Positions 8,646 to 18,803 of a stretch of 60,158 nucleotides of DNA are shown here, piece by piece. Position 1 is the first letter of the stretch, and the number at the start of each line of letters is the position of its first letter. The notes under the pieces are model-generated. The model was not told where the DNA came from. It worked only from the letters and a program-made list of their open reading frames with translations, and searched no databases. Where the stretch lies: positions 1 through 60,158 of the forward strand of contig JAKFXL010000021.1 in the NCBI GenBank assembly GCA_021731365.1. The letters run 5' to 3'. Both the position numbers and the translations under genes were made by a program. This stretch comes from Gammaproteobacteria bacterium (GTDB lineage Bacteria; Pseudomonadota; Gammaproteobacteria; Tenderiales; Tenderiaceae).

Positions 8646-10160
8646 TTAAAAGAAAAGAGAGACACCAACAGTAGCCATATAGTAATAATAACCATCGGGG
8701 ACGCCCAGGGCGTAATCCCCTCCTTCCAATGAACCATTAATACTCAACGTCTGACTCACGCTGTAATTCAGATTCAATGTCAACCCTGCCACATTGTCCA
8801 GCTGCTTAAAGTTCTGCATTGACGTCTTCTGACGCCCGTAAAAAAACTCGCCGGAGATATAAACCTGTTCACTTGAACCATTAAAGCCTAATGTTAACTG
8901 CCCTAAACCACTTTTATCGGGTGAATAATAGTCATATTTCTGATATTGAAAACCCTGTTCAAAATATTTATAACCAACCTCAATACGGGGCTTCAGCAAA
9001 CGCAATGCATAACGAAAGTGAATACTCCCCTCATAAGAGCGATTAACATCCGAGTAAGTCGTCGCTTGCAAGTCGCCATTCATCCTTAACCAGTCATTAA
9101 ACGTATATTGAACGTCCGAGTAAACATACTGGCGTTGAATATTTTTAGCAAGAATGGCAGCACTGCTATCAAAGAGTTCACTGCGTAGTGTCACATTCCA
9201 GAGCCAGCGGTTCATCTGCAATAAACTTCCTATCTCAGCATTTAAATGGCGCTCATTTTGAGTTGTAGCAACAACCCGTCCCAGCTCTCCATATACCTTC
9301 CAGCCACTGCTTAATCGCCAGTTTCCCTCCACCTCTATTTCATCCAGCGCCTGCACATCCGCAACCCAAGGCGCTGAGGTTTGCTGATGACGAAGAGTGA
9401 CTGACAAGTTAGAAAAATTGAAGGGAACATTAAACGACAGCCGCTGATTCAAACGTCGACTATCTCCCTGCTCCGCCAGATATTCAGTTTGCCAGGAGAT
9501 GCTCTCTTTAGACTGGTCAATAAGCGCCTGATTGACATCAAATACTGTATGTTTGTTTGATTTACTACCCGCATATAACCACCAGTGGCTAATTTTAGCT
9601 TCATGATAATCGGCAGTCGCCAGCAACGCATAGGTGTAATTCAAACGGGCATCAAAATTCTCTTTTTCACTCAAAACACCTCTATAGAGCGGCAGTGCAC
9701 TCGCGTAATCACCACGCCAATTAGCCGCGTTTGCCCATACCAGTCGCGCCTCATAATGTTTTGGAGAGTAGGAAAGAATGTTTTTTGCTACAGCCTCTGC
9801 CTCTAAAAGATACCCATTCCAGGAGAGCAGCTTGGCCAATAGCAGCTCTGCCTCAACAACCTGTGGCTCCGTTTTCAAGAGTCGTTTCAGCTCGTCAATG
9901 GCTAACAACGGCCTATCACACTCAGCCAATACTTTAATTAGATTAAAGCGTTCCATGGGTAACAAGCCGGCCAGTTTTTCATTTAACAATTTAATGTATA
10001 TTTCAGACCCTGATGAGTAGTCACCCTTATCACAAAGGTCGGCGGCTTTTTTAACCTCGCTGTCAACATCATACGTCAGACCATCTGCCAGAGAGGCATT
10101 AGAAATGGCTGTAGCGAAAAATAGTACAGAACAAAACCTGTATACCTTCATGCATCTCAT
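8646..10160 (-). CDS. TPR-containing outer-membrane beta-barrel protein (YaiO-like)
   Basis: A 504-residue exported protein; signal peptide ends near ISNASLA (residue ~25; ATG at codon 4, MKVYRF, is an equally good start). Residues ~30-190 contain tetratricopeptide-like helical pairs (LCDKGDYSSGSEIYIKLL, VVEAELLLAKLLSWNGYLLEA, YEARLVWANAANWRGDYASA). Residues ~215-504 alternate polar and hydrophobic residues and end in aromatic F (TVGVSLFF), the outer-membrane barrel signature seen in YaiO. TPR-plus-barrel proteins such as PgaA, BcsC and PelB export polysaccharide. It sits 74 bases after a cellulose-synthase-like glycosyltransferase, so export of its product is a reasonable inference. Final strand count and pore role are not proven. 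Confidence 0.75.
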   Translation of the reverse strand: MRCMKVYRFCSVLFFATAISNASLADGLTYDVDSEVKKAADLCDKGDYSSGSEIYIKLLNEKLAGLLPMERFNLIKVLAECDRPLLAIDELKRLLKTEPQVVEAELLLAKLLSWNGYLLEAEAVAKNILSYSPKHYEARLVWANAANWRGDYASALPLYRGVLSEKENFDARLNYTYALLATADYHEAKISHWWLYAGSKSNKHTVFDVNQALIDQSKESISWQTEYLAEQGDSRRLNQRLSFNVPFNFSNLSVTLRHQQTSAPWVADVQALDEIEVEGNWRLSSGWKVYGELGRVVATTQNERHLNAEIGSLLQMNRWLWNVTLRSELFDSSAAILAKNIQRQYVYSDVQYTFNDWLRMNGDLQATTYSDVNRSYEGSIHFRYALRLLKPRIEVGYKYFEQGFQYQKYDYYSPDKSGLGQLTLGFNGSSEQVYISGEFFYGRQKTSMQNFKQLDNVAGLTLNLNYSVSQTLSINGSLEGGDYALGVPDGYYYYMATVGVSLFF

Positions 10161-10234
10161 CTTGAGAGCAGCCCATTCGCTAAACAGGCCATGTAGAATT
10201 CATCCCTTCTTAACACAGCAATCATTACTCTGTA

Positions 10235-11446
10235 TCAGCCATTGTTTGAAGCCACTCTTACATTACCAGTCGCCTCATTAACGGCCCTGCTATCAAGATT
10301 CACATCAACAACCGAGACATCATGAGCTTGAGACAGCTGAATGATCGGCGCTGTCGATGATGATACTTTTAGTCTGGCGGAAAATAGATCCTGGCAGCTC
10401 TCTTTATAGCCAATAAATACACGAATGCCATACAAAAGCAGTGCTGCATTTAGTGCAGCAAAAATCGCCTGTGCAATATGCCCTTCATAAACATCAAATG
10501 CAGCGCCCGTAACCCACTGTGCAAAAAGCAGATACGCGGTGAGAACGTATAGTGGTGCCGCTGCCGTACGTCCTTCAACCTTAGGCGTACGCCCAAAGGG
10601 GATCTGTTTTCCGGTAATGGCTTGTTGAATCGATTTCAGGACGCCGCCCAGATTAACGGGAATCATCAATAGATTAAGTGCATACACCCGTAATAAATCA
10701 GATTTTTTATAACCACATAACACCATATCGCGACCATAAAGAAAGAAGTAGGGCAATGCACTCAGTGGTAACCAGATACTGTTAATGCTACTGGAGAAGG
10801 GGAATGCCAACAGAATAAGCAGCCCAATATTTACCGCCGCTATCGAGATCAGGTAGTGAACTCGCAACAGCCCCTCTGTTATTTTACGATGAGGTGCTTT
10901 TGCTAAATAACGCAATAGTTTTGGCAATATAATCAAGCCGCCATTAGCCCAGCGCCGCCGCTGAATAAGCAGCGAACCAAAGTCAGGGGGAGTAGCGCTA
11001 TATGCCAAACGCTCTGGGTAGTTGTACAACGTCCAACCACACATGGCCAGATCAACACTGGATTCAGTATCTTCTATTACTGTACGGTCCTGAATAAAAC
11101 GCTGTACTGGATAACCACGTTCTTCCGTAGTTATCACAATCTCCTGTAGCGCCTCATAACGCAACAACGCGTTAGCACCCACCCAATAGGTTGCGTTGTG
11201 GTGGGTAAATCCCTGATGAATAATATACTGCATGTCAGTCGTCGCGCCGGCAATACGCTCAAGCTCAGAAGGAGAGCCGGGGATGGCGCTATACGGTGTT
11301 TGTGCCACGGCAATACGTTCATTACCTGGCTGTTCCATAACGTGAATCAGGCGTAACGCATACTCCGGCAATAAAATACTATCCGCATCCAGAGTGACAA
11401 AATAGCTACAACTGGGGAATATCAGCTCAGCCTTCTCTTTCACCAT
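10235..11446 (-). CDS. GT2 glycosyltransferase, C-terminal part after in-frame stop
   Basis: Second part of a cellulose-synthase-like family 2 glycosyltransferase. It begins directly after the amber codon that ends the preceding part, in the same frame, and opens with MVKEKAEL. It carries the acceptor/UDP-sugar motifs VTLDADS (DxD), IEDTES (TED-like catalytic base) and QRRRW (QxxRW), so the catalytic half is complete. Five to six hydrophobic helices follow (~residues 190-350), as in BcsA/PgaC-type synthases that thread polymer through the inner membrane. On its own it lacks the first UDP-binding Asp and the N-terminal helices, so it is unlikely to work unless the stop is read through. Confidence 0.75.
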   Translation of the reverse strand: MVKEKAELIFPSCSYFVTLDADSILLPEYALRLIHVMEQPGNERIAVAQTPYSAIPGSPSELERIAGATTDMQYIIHQGFTHHNATYWVGANALLRYEALQEIVITTEERGYPVQRFIQDRTVIEDTESSVDLAMCGWTLYNYPERLAYSATPPDFGSLLIQRRRWANGGLIILPKLLRYLAKAPHRKITEGLLRVHYLISIAAVNIGLLILLAFPFSSSINSIWLPLSALPYFFLYGRDMVLCGYKKSDLLRVYALNLLMIPVNLGGVLKSIQQAITGKQIPFGRTPKVEGRTAAAPLYVLTAYLLFAQWVTGAAFDVYEGHIAQAIFAALNAALLLYGIRVFIGYKESCQDLFSARLKVSSSTAPIIQLSQAHDVSVVDVNLDSRAVNEATGNVRVASNNG

Positions 11447-12469
11447 CTAGTCAAGAAATGGTGCCTGTTCCGTTTTTCGTTCACTAAAACATCGTCCTAC
11501 CAACCCTATATAGCTATTGAGATTCATCGCTTTATTCGGTTCGTGTGATAGATTTTCATAGCGCTTACGCTCAAAACTGCTTACTTCGCAATCAAACAGA
11601 GCGACCAGCTTGTAATAATGGCTGGTGATAACCGCTTCTGATAGAGGATGGCTATTGTCAAAACTCTCCCGCAGATATTGCGCCTGCTGCCTGTGGCTGA
11701 CAGCACGCCCCTTCAGCACTTTGTCTACATACAAAAAATCCGTATGGTCATTGATGTCATATTCACGTGCCTGCACTTCAAACCAGTCAGCGGCCCGACA
11801 CCATAGCTGCACTAGAACTGTCACCTCTGCTGAAAAATTCAGGGGACCATCCGCTTTACGCACCAGAAAATCAACCAGCGCTGTTTGATAACACGCCCCT
11901 GCCTTTTTCAACATGGTAGTGATCTGTTGCGGCAGCGCCCGTGCTTCAGCCAATAACGCTATATCAGCCATATCTTTGGGCATGGGTGGATTATCAATCA
12001 ACAATACAACTCGACGATTGGGGTACTCCTGAAGTGCTGCCGACATTAATGTTTGGAAAATAATACGGCGCTCTTCCTTATATGAAGGCACCAGAAGAAC
12101 CAGTGGTTCAACACTGTTACGCTCCATAAAAGTGGAGTTAAGCCGATCATCGTGAACGGGGCGGTGCTGCTGACGACGTTTCAGATATCCCAAACGGGTC
12201 ACCTGATAAACCAGGCTGCCATATATCAACACAACAACAATTAGCGCAAATAACAGATGCATCATCACATCCCCCCAGCGCGCACTATCAATCTGCTGAT
12301 TAATTAGGACAGACTGCTCCCAAACAACCACAGTACTGGCAATGAGGGTAAAAACCATGCCGCACCAGCTAAAAATAATCTCCCGCCCTGGTTTCCAGCG
12401 GGTTTCATTAATGGTGGCGGGCGCAACAGCAGGAGGGGCACTAATAACGGACTTAACAGCTTTACTCAT
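11447..12469 (-). CDS. GT2 glycosyltransferase, N-terminal part ending at in-frame amber
   Basis: First part of the interrupted glycosyltransferase. ATG 12469 (MSKAVKSV) is preferred over an in-frame GTG at 12484. Two membrane helices (~residues 30-50 and ~66-90) precede the start of the GT-A domain: LVLLVPSYKEERRIIFQTL and VVLLIDNPP with the first UDP-binding Asp. It ends TEQAPFLD followed by TAG, and the next codon ATG continues the same protein. The two parts together would give about 745 residues, a normal size for membrane-embedded GT2 synthases. TAG ends other intact genes here (dgc, coaD, ggt, ahcY), so it is a normal stop in this genome and the interruption is probably a nonsense mutation or sequencing error. 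Confidence 0.75.
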   Translation of the reverse strand: MSKAVKSVISAPPAVAPATINETRWKPGREIIFSWCGMVFTLIASTVVVWEQSVLINQQIDSARWGDVMMHLLFALIVVVLIYGSLVYQVTRLGYLKRRQQHRPVHDDRLNSTFMERNSVEPLVLLVPSYKEERRIIFQTLMSAALQEYPNRRVVLLIDNPPMPKDMADIALLAEARALPQQITTMLKKAGACYQTALVDFLVRKADGPLNFSAEVTVLVQLWCRAADWFEVQAREYDINDHTDFLYVDKVLKGRAVSHRQQAQYLRESFDNSHPLSEAVITSHYYKLVALFDCEVSSFERKRYENLSHEPNKAMNLNSYIGLVGRCFSERKTEQAPFLD

Positions 12470-12718
12470 TATGATAGGACTCACTTCACAGAACAGAGCT
12501 TGTCACTTAACCAAACAAGAAACAATGCTTACATCCCTGACTGAGCATTCTGAATTTTTAGGGCTGCTATTGTACCTATAAACAGCAGGTTATTTTAAGA
12601 AATGTAACAAACCGACCCTCTCCACATCTGAGTTCCATTAACCATCATGGACAAAGGAGAGCTACTTCAAGCAGAAACACACCTATAGCTCTGCCACCTG
12701 AAACGACAGAATATACAG

Positions 12719-13123
12719 ATGATTTATTACAATCATGTCTCTTCACCCCTAAAAATGGGCTTAATGTTTTGGCCTGACTGGACGAAACAGGTGATTAACC
12801 ACTTCACTACTGATCTCTACTCAGAAAAGGATATGCCCGTGGAATTTGAGCCTATTATCACAAACGATTTCACCACCTTCACCCCTGGGCGCATCGCCCC
12901 CCACATCAAGTTAGAGCAGTTTTTAACCGCGCTCGGCGGTGGCAGTACACTGGGCAGCAACTACAAACATCATGTTCTGAAACTGGCCGGATGGAAATAT
13001 GATTCTATAATTGGCTACGCCAAACACCCCGATCTTGCCAGCGAAGCATTTAATAAGGTCCGCAGCGTTCTCATAGAAACACAAGACAAGGACGAAATTG
13101 TAAAACGACTCTCCAATACATAA
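12719..13123 (+). CDS. Uncharacterised small protein
   Basis: Open frame of 134 codons that I do not recognise. Later in-frame starts at 12755 and 12833 are possible; the last has a better ribosome binding site (AGAAAAGG) and would give about 96 residues beginning MPVEFEP. The protein is soluble-looking, with no signal peptide or membrane helix, and contains FLTALGGGSTLGSNYKHHVL, a glycine-rich turn, followed by a helical C-terminus (ASEAFNKVRSVLIETQDKDE). It stands alone between the divergent GT2 gene and the convergent EamA gene. No unrelated longer frame competes on either strand. Confidence 0.5.
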   Translation: MIYYNHVSSPLKMGLMFWPDWTKQVINHFTTDLYSEKDMPVEFEPIITNDFTTFTPGRIAPHIKLEQFLTALGGGSTLGSNYKHHVLKLAGWKYDSIIGYAKHPDLASEAFNKVRSVLIETQDKDEIVKRLSNT

Positions 13124-13145
13124 CACCACACTAATCACAAATACG

Positions 13146-13997
13146 TTAACGCTCCATCCTGATCAGCCATATACCGCTGACAATAATCACCACTGCACCT
13201 ATGGCCGTCCAGAAATCGATCATCTCGCCAAAGATAAAGTAACCTAACCCCACCCCCCAAAGCATCTGCACGTAGTGAAACGAGGCCGCTGTCGCAGTAT
13301 TGGCATATGCGAAGGCACGGGCCAGACAGATTCCACCCAGTGCCGAAACAGTCCCCATGAACAGTAAGTACCCAACATCTACCTGACGCAGCCACTGCAG
13401 CTCTGAATTAAAAATCAGTAACGATATGGCAATAATGACCAGATGAGGATAAAACGACCACGACATTAACGTATGAGTACTGCTACGCATGTGGCGCGCA
13501 GTAATGTTAACCAATGAGAAAAACAGTGCCGATAGCAGTGCCGCAATAGAGGCCAGCTCCATAGGTATAATGCCCGGACGCAAAACAGTAAGCACACCCA
13601 AAAAACCTACCCCCATGCCTATCACATGGTGCCAGCCAAGACGGTCCCTTAACAACGGAATCGCCAGCAATGCAGAAAATAGTGGCGCAACAAATGCGAT
13701 GGCATACGCCTTAGCCAAGGGTAGATGGCTGAAGCTGTAAACAATCAGCGACAGCTGCACAAAGACCAACGCACCACGCAACAAGTGCCACGTGATACGG
13801 CTATCTTTAAGCGTGTTTTTAATACCCCCCAACCACGGCGACAGCAGTAATAGCACCAGCAACCCAAACAGGGAGTTATAGAGCACCAGCGAATAGGTGG
13901 TGTAGTAACTGCTTAGATACTTAATAGTGGCATCGCCAAAGGAGAGCAAGCTGAAGCCTAACAGGGAGAGAATAATGCCTTTATGGCTATCGACCAT
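13146..13997 (-). CDS. EamA/DMT-family transporter
   Basis: A 283-residue inner-membrane protein with about ten hydrophobic helices arranged as two EamA repeats of five (residues ~8-140 and ~147-280), typical of the drug/metabolite transporter superfamily. Seen: GFSLLSFGDATIKYLSS at the start, LPLAKAYAIAFVAPLFSALLA in repeat 1 and ARAFAYANTATAASFHYVQMLWGVGLGYFIFGE in repeat 2, the usual conserved segments. The substrate (amino acids, nucleosides, SAM or lipids in relatives) cannot be told. It lies 42 bases downstream of jetD on the same strand, but its role seems unrelated to Wadjet; it may only share read-through transcription. Confidence 0.9.
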   Translation of the reverse strand: MVDSHKGIILSLLGFSLLSFGDATIKYLSSYYTTYSLVLYNSLFGLLVLLLLSPWLGGIKNTLKDSRITWHLLRGALVFVQLSLIVYSFSHLPLAKAYAIAFVAPLFSALLAIPLLRDRLGWHHVIGMGVGFLGVLTVLRPGIIPMELASIAALLSALFFSLVNITARHMRSSTHTLMSWSFYPHLVIIAISLLIFNSELQWLRQVDVGYLLFMGTVSALGGICLARAFAYANTATAASFHYVQMLWGVGLGYFIFGEMIDFWTAIGAVVIIVSGIWLIRMER

Positions 13998-14039
13998 TGC
14001 ATGCCTTTACCCAGTGAATATTGGACAGGTCTGCCAATA

Positions 14040-15167
14040 TCAAAATACAGTCTCCTGGTCCACAAACAGATCAGCCGAGCGTAATACCGGCAGCAGAGTG
14101 GTATCCGCATAATCATCCCCTGTTTCACGCGGATCGATCTGCTCCTCCTTATTGCTCTGCAGCGCAGTGTGGCCATGTCCTTCGTGCAGCTGTTGCAACA
14201 TCGGCTCATAGCCCGGCTGCCACGCCATTATCGTTTCAAAACGTTGTCGCAGTGCCTTAAGAATCGCCATGCCACTGTAGTCAAGATCACCCCAGAAGTA
14301 GATTGGCGAGCTGCTCAACGCTTCACCAAACCACCACTCCTCAAATTCAGACTGGCGACTGCATTCACCTTGATAGTGAAAACTGACCCCCTCACGGTTG
14401 CGGATGCGCTGGGCACTACCACGAAAACCGGCACAGTAGACGAGCGCCAGATCACCCGCTACCGCCGGCCGGCCATGCATGGCACTGCAATAACTGTCCT
14501 GATTTTCGATCATCAATACACCATCGATCCGCGCCGGCAGATAGACATTGATGATAATCGGACGTGGTGTAAGCTGAATATCGGGATAGAGTGCCGTGAT
14601 CAAATCTTCTCTGCCATCAAGAAATTTTGATTGCCCCCAGAAACAGCGGGCGCTCAGCTGTGTCAGCGTCAGCCGTTGTGATTGATATTGCGAGATAGCC
14701 ACAAACCCTTCAAGGATCTCCACCTCCGAGCGGCCGGAAACCATAATAGGGCGTATCTGCAGCAGCAACACCTCACCCGGGAAATGATGGGCGCGTTGTA
14801 TCACAGTCTCCTGCCATTCACGCTGCAATGATGGTTTGTGTGGTCGCTGCAACCACTCCCGCAGCGTCTCTTCAAAATCAAGATTAAACAGCAGACGTGC
14901 ATCTTTATATTCGGGATCAAACGGGGCCCGTCTGGGTTTGGTGATGATCAGCAAACAGCCAAGCGGATCAAGCTGTTTAAGCAATGCCCAACTTCTATCC
15001 GCTGCCTCATCCTGCCTGAATAGCTTTGGACAGAGCAGCGCCGTTAGTTTTAACTCCGGCACCTCTTTCCAGCGCTCAGCAGGCTTTCTATCGAGTTTAC
15101 CGATAAATGCATGCAACAGCGCTGCAATCTCTGGCTCATCATCCAGCCAGCGTGGCTTTTCAATCAC
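14040..15167 (-). CDS. jetD: Wadjet protein JetD, TOPRIM-like nuclease subunit
   Basis: A 375-residue protein of the DUF3322-DUF2220 class. In type I Wadjet systems JetD is the nuclease that cuts plasmid DNA once JetABC has extruded it. The C-terminal DUF2220 part carries a TOPRIM-like acidic motif in YFWGDLDYSGMAIL (~residues 293-306), and an upstream segment DLALVYCAGFRGSAQ. The start is GTG at 15167, three bases after the jetC stop, so the two are translationally close. It is the last gene of jetABCD. Family assignment is supported by gene order and size as well as the motif. Confidence 0.9.
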   Translation of the reverse strand: MIEKPRWLDDEPEIAALLHAFIGKLDRKPAERWKEVPELKLTALLCPKLFRQDEAADRSWALLKQLDPLGCLLIITKPRRAPFDPEYKDARLLFNLDFEETLREWLQRPHKPSLQREWQETVIQRAHHFPGEVLLLQIRPIMVSGRSEVEILEGFVAISQYQSQRLTLTQLSARCFWGQSKFLDGREDLITALYPDIQLTPRPIIINVYLPARIDGVLMIENQDSYCSAMHGRPAVAGDLALVYCAGFRGSAQRIRNREGVSFHYQGECSRQSEFEEWWFGEALSSSPIYFWGDLDYSGMAILKALRQRFETIMAWQPGYEPMLQQLHEGHGHTALQSNKEEQIDPRETGDDYADTTLLPVLRSADLFVDQETVF

Positions 15168-15170
15168 TGT

Positions 15171-18100
15171 TTACACCATATCCATAAAATCAAGTTCGGC
15201 CTGTTGATAAACCATGCGCCGATGGTTGGCCCAAAGGGTTTTTATCTTCTCTTCGTTACATTTTTTGCGATCGACAAAGACACGTGTCAGCAGCTGACCG
15301 CGTGGTTTTTCACTCGGGCATTTAGCAAAGATAAACTCATTGCTTATAAGGTCCATAAAGGGACCGCATTTACTGGTGGGCATAATAAAGAGCAGCTGTA
15401 GGCCAAGGCTATTGGTGAGGTAGTGAATCACCTCCCGTGAGCGGGTCTCGTCCATTTTAGAAAAGGCCTCATCCACCAGCACCATACGCAGATGGCTGCT
15501 GCCTTCAGAAAACCTGAATGCCGAGGTGATCGCTGCCGAACGAATGATATAGGCCGGTGTTTCGAGCTGCCCGCCTGAGCCTGTCCCATATTCACTCAAT
15601 GCAATGGGCGGTTTACCTTCAACCTCTTTATAGATCTCGTAGAGACGGTAGTTACGGTAATCAGCTATGCGTTCAAGATCTGCAAAAGCCTTGATCTCAT
15701 CCTCAGCCAGCAGCATGGTCATCACCTGATCGCGCACTGTTTTTGATTTTGCTGACAGCTCTGCATCAAACAGGCTGACATCATCACCCAGCGCTGGGAA
15801 CTTCACTACCTCTTCAAAGAAGCGGGCGTAGTCGCGATACTCCGGTATCCAGTCACTGGCAAAACGGAAGGTCTCGCGATCGGCACCAAACTTGTGATGT
15901 TGCAGCTCTTTGTTGAGCAGTTCGACCTGACGTTTACCATCGTTAATCGCCTGATGAATGGAGTGGCAAAGATTGGTGACAAAGGCACTGTTAAAGCTAT
16001 CCTTCAACAACATCAACTGTTCGTGCTTCTCCACCAGGATGTTGTTCTTGAGGATGTTATAGACACGATCGATATCAAGTTGCAGGCCACAGATTGTCTT
16101 GAAAAGTCGGCTGTCGTAATTACCGTCAAAGCCGTAGTAGACAACCGAGTCACCGGGACGACATTGCTGATTGTGCGCCTGCAACGCATCACCCATGCGC
16201 CGTTCGCTGCTATGAAGTTGACTCTCAATCTCTTTGCGCTGCTGCGTGGCAAATTCAAGATTCAACTCACGCGCCTCGTAGTCAGCGTGATTGAGTCGGA
16301 TATCAACCTCAAAATCGGGCCAGACTGCCGCAAGGGTACGTAACGTATTTTCCCACTCATCCACCGCAGCGCGATTTTTCTCCTGTTTTTCACTCAGATC
16401 ATGACAACGTCTGTCGGTATCGCTCAATTTTTCTGTGAATTGCCCCATGGATAAAATCAGCTCGTGCTCACGATTGCGCCACTTTTTCTCGTCATCACGC
16501 AGCTGTGTAAGTCGCTCCTCAAGGGCCTCAAATTCGGTAAGGTCGAGCTGTGCCAAAAGTGCTTCGAGGGTTTGCAGCTCACGCCGTGTTGCCAGCAGGG
16601 TGGTGATAACATCGGCATAACGTAGTGGTACCAGACCATCTACCGCCTTGATCAATACCGCACCACGCTGCATCCGTTCACTGGCACTGTTACGTTTGAC
16701 CTGAATAGTCTCCAGCTCTTGCAGTTTTGCCTTAAGCGCCCGTTCACGGGCGGCAATACCAAATACCAGTTCACTGTCGGGCAGATCGCAGCGCCACATG
16801 CTGTAGTTGCCAGAGGCCATGCCGTCAGCCGTCAACCCACGACGGGTATGGCGCAACTGCTCAGCATCCTTCACCCGCAAAACAGTACCGTAACTGGCCA
16901 TCACATAGTGACGGGCAACGGCGTGGCTGAACTCCAACACATGAAGGATAGAGTCACTATCAACACTCATGCGCTCGGCATCTTGCCGCGCCTTTTCACC
17001 CTGGATGATACGTGCTTTATTATCGCGCCCGGGCATTCGCCTGACGATACGAATCGCCTCAGCCTCATGGGCCGCTTCAACAAGAATAGAGAAACGTGCC
17101 CCCCCCAGATAACCTTCGATAGCCGACTGCCACTGTGCATCTTTCACTTCGATGTGATCACAGAGCACGCGTGGATCGGCCTGTGGGCAGTGGCGTCTGA
17201 TCTCGGCAATAGCACGCTCAACATACCCCGGATAACTGACCTGATGAGACTCGAGCCGTTCGATCTCGCGACGTTTACTGCGGTACTGTTCATCAAGGTC
17301 GCTGTAGCTGCGCTCACGGCTGTGCGCCAGGCGTGCCAGCTGATCACGCAGTGTCACACCGCCCTGCAAATCAGCACTGTGCCAGTGGTCATGCCACTGG
17401 TTGTGCAGCTGCTGAATGGTACGGGCCTGATCGAGATGGAGCTCCAGCGCGGCAAGATCGTTGGTCATATCACGCTGCAACATAGACTGAAAGTTGATCT
17501 CGCCACGTTTCCCCTGCTCCAGCAGCTGTTTGCAGAGTGATGCCGTTTTAAGATCGGCGACTTGTGGCAGATCTTCGATCAAGTCAGCAGCGAGCAGATC
17601 ACTTTTAATCTGACTGCTAAACTGAATATTATTTTGTAATGTGTTGTCTTGAATCAGCAATAGTTTGGCCTGTTCGACCAACACCCCGTCCTCTTTCCGC
17701 AACCGTGTCTCCAGCTCATCCTTCTGCTGCAAGGCCGGCACACCGATACGCTGCGCCTCCAGTGTCACCAGCTGATCGTGCACCTGTTCACTACGCTGTT
17801 TGCTGAGAGCCAGCTCCTCATCGCTATCCTTGAGATTGCGACGCAACTCCTCCTGCAATTTTTTGGCACTCAGATACTCCTGCTGGCGCTGCTGATAACC
17901 GTGTTGCGCCAAGGTATAATCAAGGGTATTGAGATCGATCCACTGCTCGATGTAGCGCTGACTCTGCTGCCGCGCCTGTTCAAGAATGGTGATTGAATCT
18001 TTCAGCTTCGCCGCATCACGCTCCATGGCGTGAATGGTTTTAAGCTGACTGGAGATGGAGCGAATGGCCTCACCCAGATCTTTACGTTCCAGGATCTCTT

Positions 18101-18803
18101 CAGAGACAAACTTGTTAATACTCTGCACCGGCTTGTAGGCCATGAAGCGTGAGAAGGCCCGTGCTGCGGCCATCGCCTCCTGCTCCGCCACCGCATCGCG
18201 CAAGCCACGCAAGGCTCCATAAAGACGACGCAGATAGGCGCGTTTGGTATCGTATTTTTCAACGGCACGTTTACCAAACTCTGCGATCAACAGCGTCTGT
18301 AGCTCATCAAGTGGCGTTACATATTTACCCACTTTGTCTTCACGCACAAAATGTTTCAGCGACAGCTGTTCACCGGGCAGAATAAAAAAGATTGCATCGT
18401 CCTGACGCGCCACGCTGTTACTACCGGAGAGATCGAGCCAGGCACGTACGGCAATAATGGCAGTGAAAGGATCCGCCGTCTCATCTTCAGTAGGATGAAA
18501 TACCGCCACCAGATAACCATCCGTAGGATCAAGCCGCGCATAGCTGCCATCGTCACAACCCAGTACGTATGAAGAGAGTGTACGTACCCGTTTACCACCA
18601 CGACCACGCTGGGTTGTTTCATCTTGCCCGGGGTTGTACTGAAACAGATTTTCGTGCGCGGCGGTCATGATGGTCTGAATCGCATCCGCCGCAGTGGTCT
18701 TGCCTGAACCGTTACCACCAGAGAAAAGATTTACCGGACCGAACTCAAATTCCAGACTGGGAATATTGCCCCAATTGACGAAGATAAAACGTTTAAGAAA
18801 CAT
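15171..18803 (-). CDS. jetC: Wadjet protein JetC, SMC/MukB-like ATPase
   Basis: A 1210-residue SMC-like ATPase, the loop-extruding motor of Wadjet. Walker A is GGNGSGKTT near the N-terminus (~residue 30). A very long coiled coil runs through the middle (~240-520 and ~690-900), broken by a hinge-like globular region (~530-680). The head re-forms at the C-terminus with the ABC signature region [12 protein letters not shown] and Walker [12 protein letters not shown] (~1100-1112). ATG 18803 is chosen over 18818 because GGAG sits at the right distance and [14 protein letters not shown] fits the usual SMC start. It overlaps the end of jetB by 11 bases, suggesting coupled translation. Confidence 0.93.
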   Translation of the reverse strand: MFLKRFIFVNWGNIPSLEFEFGPVNLFSGGNGSGKTTAADAIQTIMTAAHENLFQYNPGQDETTQRGRGGKRVRTLSSYVLGCDDGSYARLDPTDGYLVAVFHPTEDETADPFTAIIAVRAWLDLSGSNSVARQDDAIFFILPGEQLSLKHFVREDKVGKYVTPLDELQTLLIAEFGKRAVEKYDTKRAYLRRLYGALRGLRDAVAEQEAMAAARAFSRFMAYKPVQSINKFVSEEILERKDLGEAIRSISSQLKTIHAMERDAAKLKDSITILEQARQQSQRYIEQWIDLNTLDYTLAQHGYQQRQQEYLSAKKLQEELRRNLKDSDEELALSKQRSEQVHDQLVTLEAQRIGVPALQQKDELETRLRKEDGVLVEQAKLLLIQDNTLQNNIQFSSQIKSDLLAADLIEDLPQVADLKTASLCKQLLEQGKRGEINFQSMLQRDMTNDLAALELHLDQARTIQQLHNQWHDHWHSADLQGGVTLRDQLARLAHSRERSYSDLDEQYRSKRREIERLESHQVSYPGYVERAIAEIRRHCPQADPRVLCDHIEVKDAQWQSAIEGYLGGARFSILVEAAHEAEAIRIVRRMPGRDNKARIIQGEKARQDAERMSVDSDSILHVLEFSHAVARHYVMASYGTVLRVKDAEQLRHTRRGLTADGMASGNYSMWRCDLPDSELVFGIAARERALKAKLQELETIQVKRNSASERMQRGAVLIKAVDGLVPLRYADVITTLLATRRELQTLEALLAQLDLTEFEALEERLTQLRDDEKKWRNREHELILSMGQFTEKLSDTDRRCHDLSEKQEKNRAAVDEWENTLRTLAAVWPDFEVDIRLNHADYEARELNLEFATQQRKEIESQLHSSERRMGDALQAHNQQCRPGDSVVYYGFDGNYDSRLFKTICGLQLDIDRVYNILKNNILVEKHEQLMLLKDSFNSAFVTNLCHSIHQAINDGKRQVELLNKELQHHKFGADRETFRFASDWIPEYRDYARFFEEVVKFPALGDDVSLFDAELSAKSKTVRDQVMTMLLAEDEIKAFADLERIADYRNYRLYEIYKEVEGKPPIALSEYGTGSGGQLETPAYIIRSAAITSAFRFSEGSSHLRMVLVDEAFSKMDETRSREVIHYLTNSLGLQLLFIMPTSKCGPFMDLISNEFIFAKCPSEKPRGQLLTRVFVDRKKCNEEKIKTLWANHRRMVYQQAELDFMDMV

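Noticed and set aside
16719-17540. 273-codon plus-strand frame inside jetC
   Set aside because: Antisense to the coiled-coil and hinge region of jetC; no recognisable motif or ribosome binding site.
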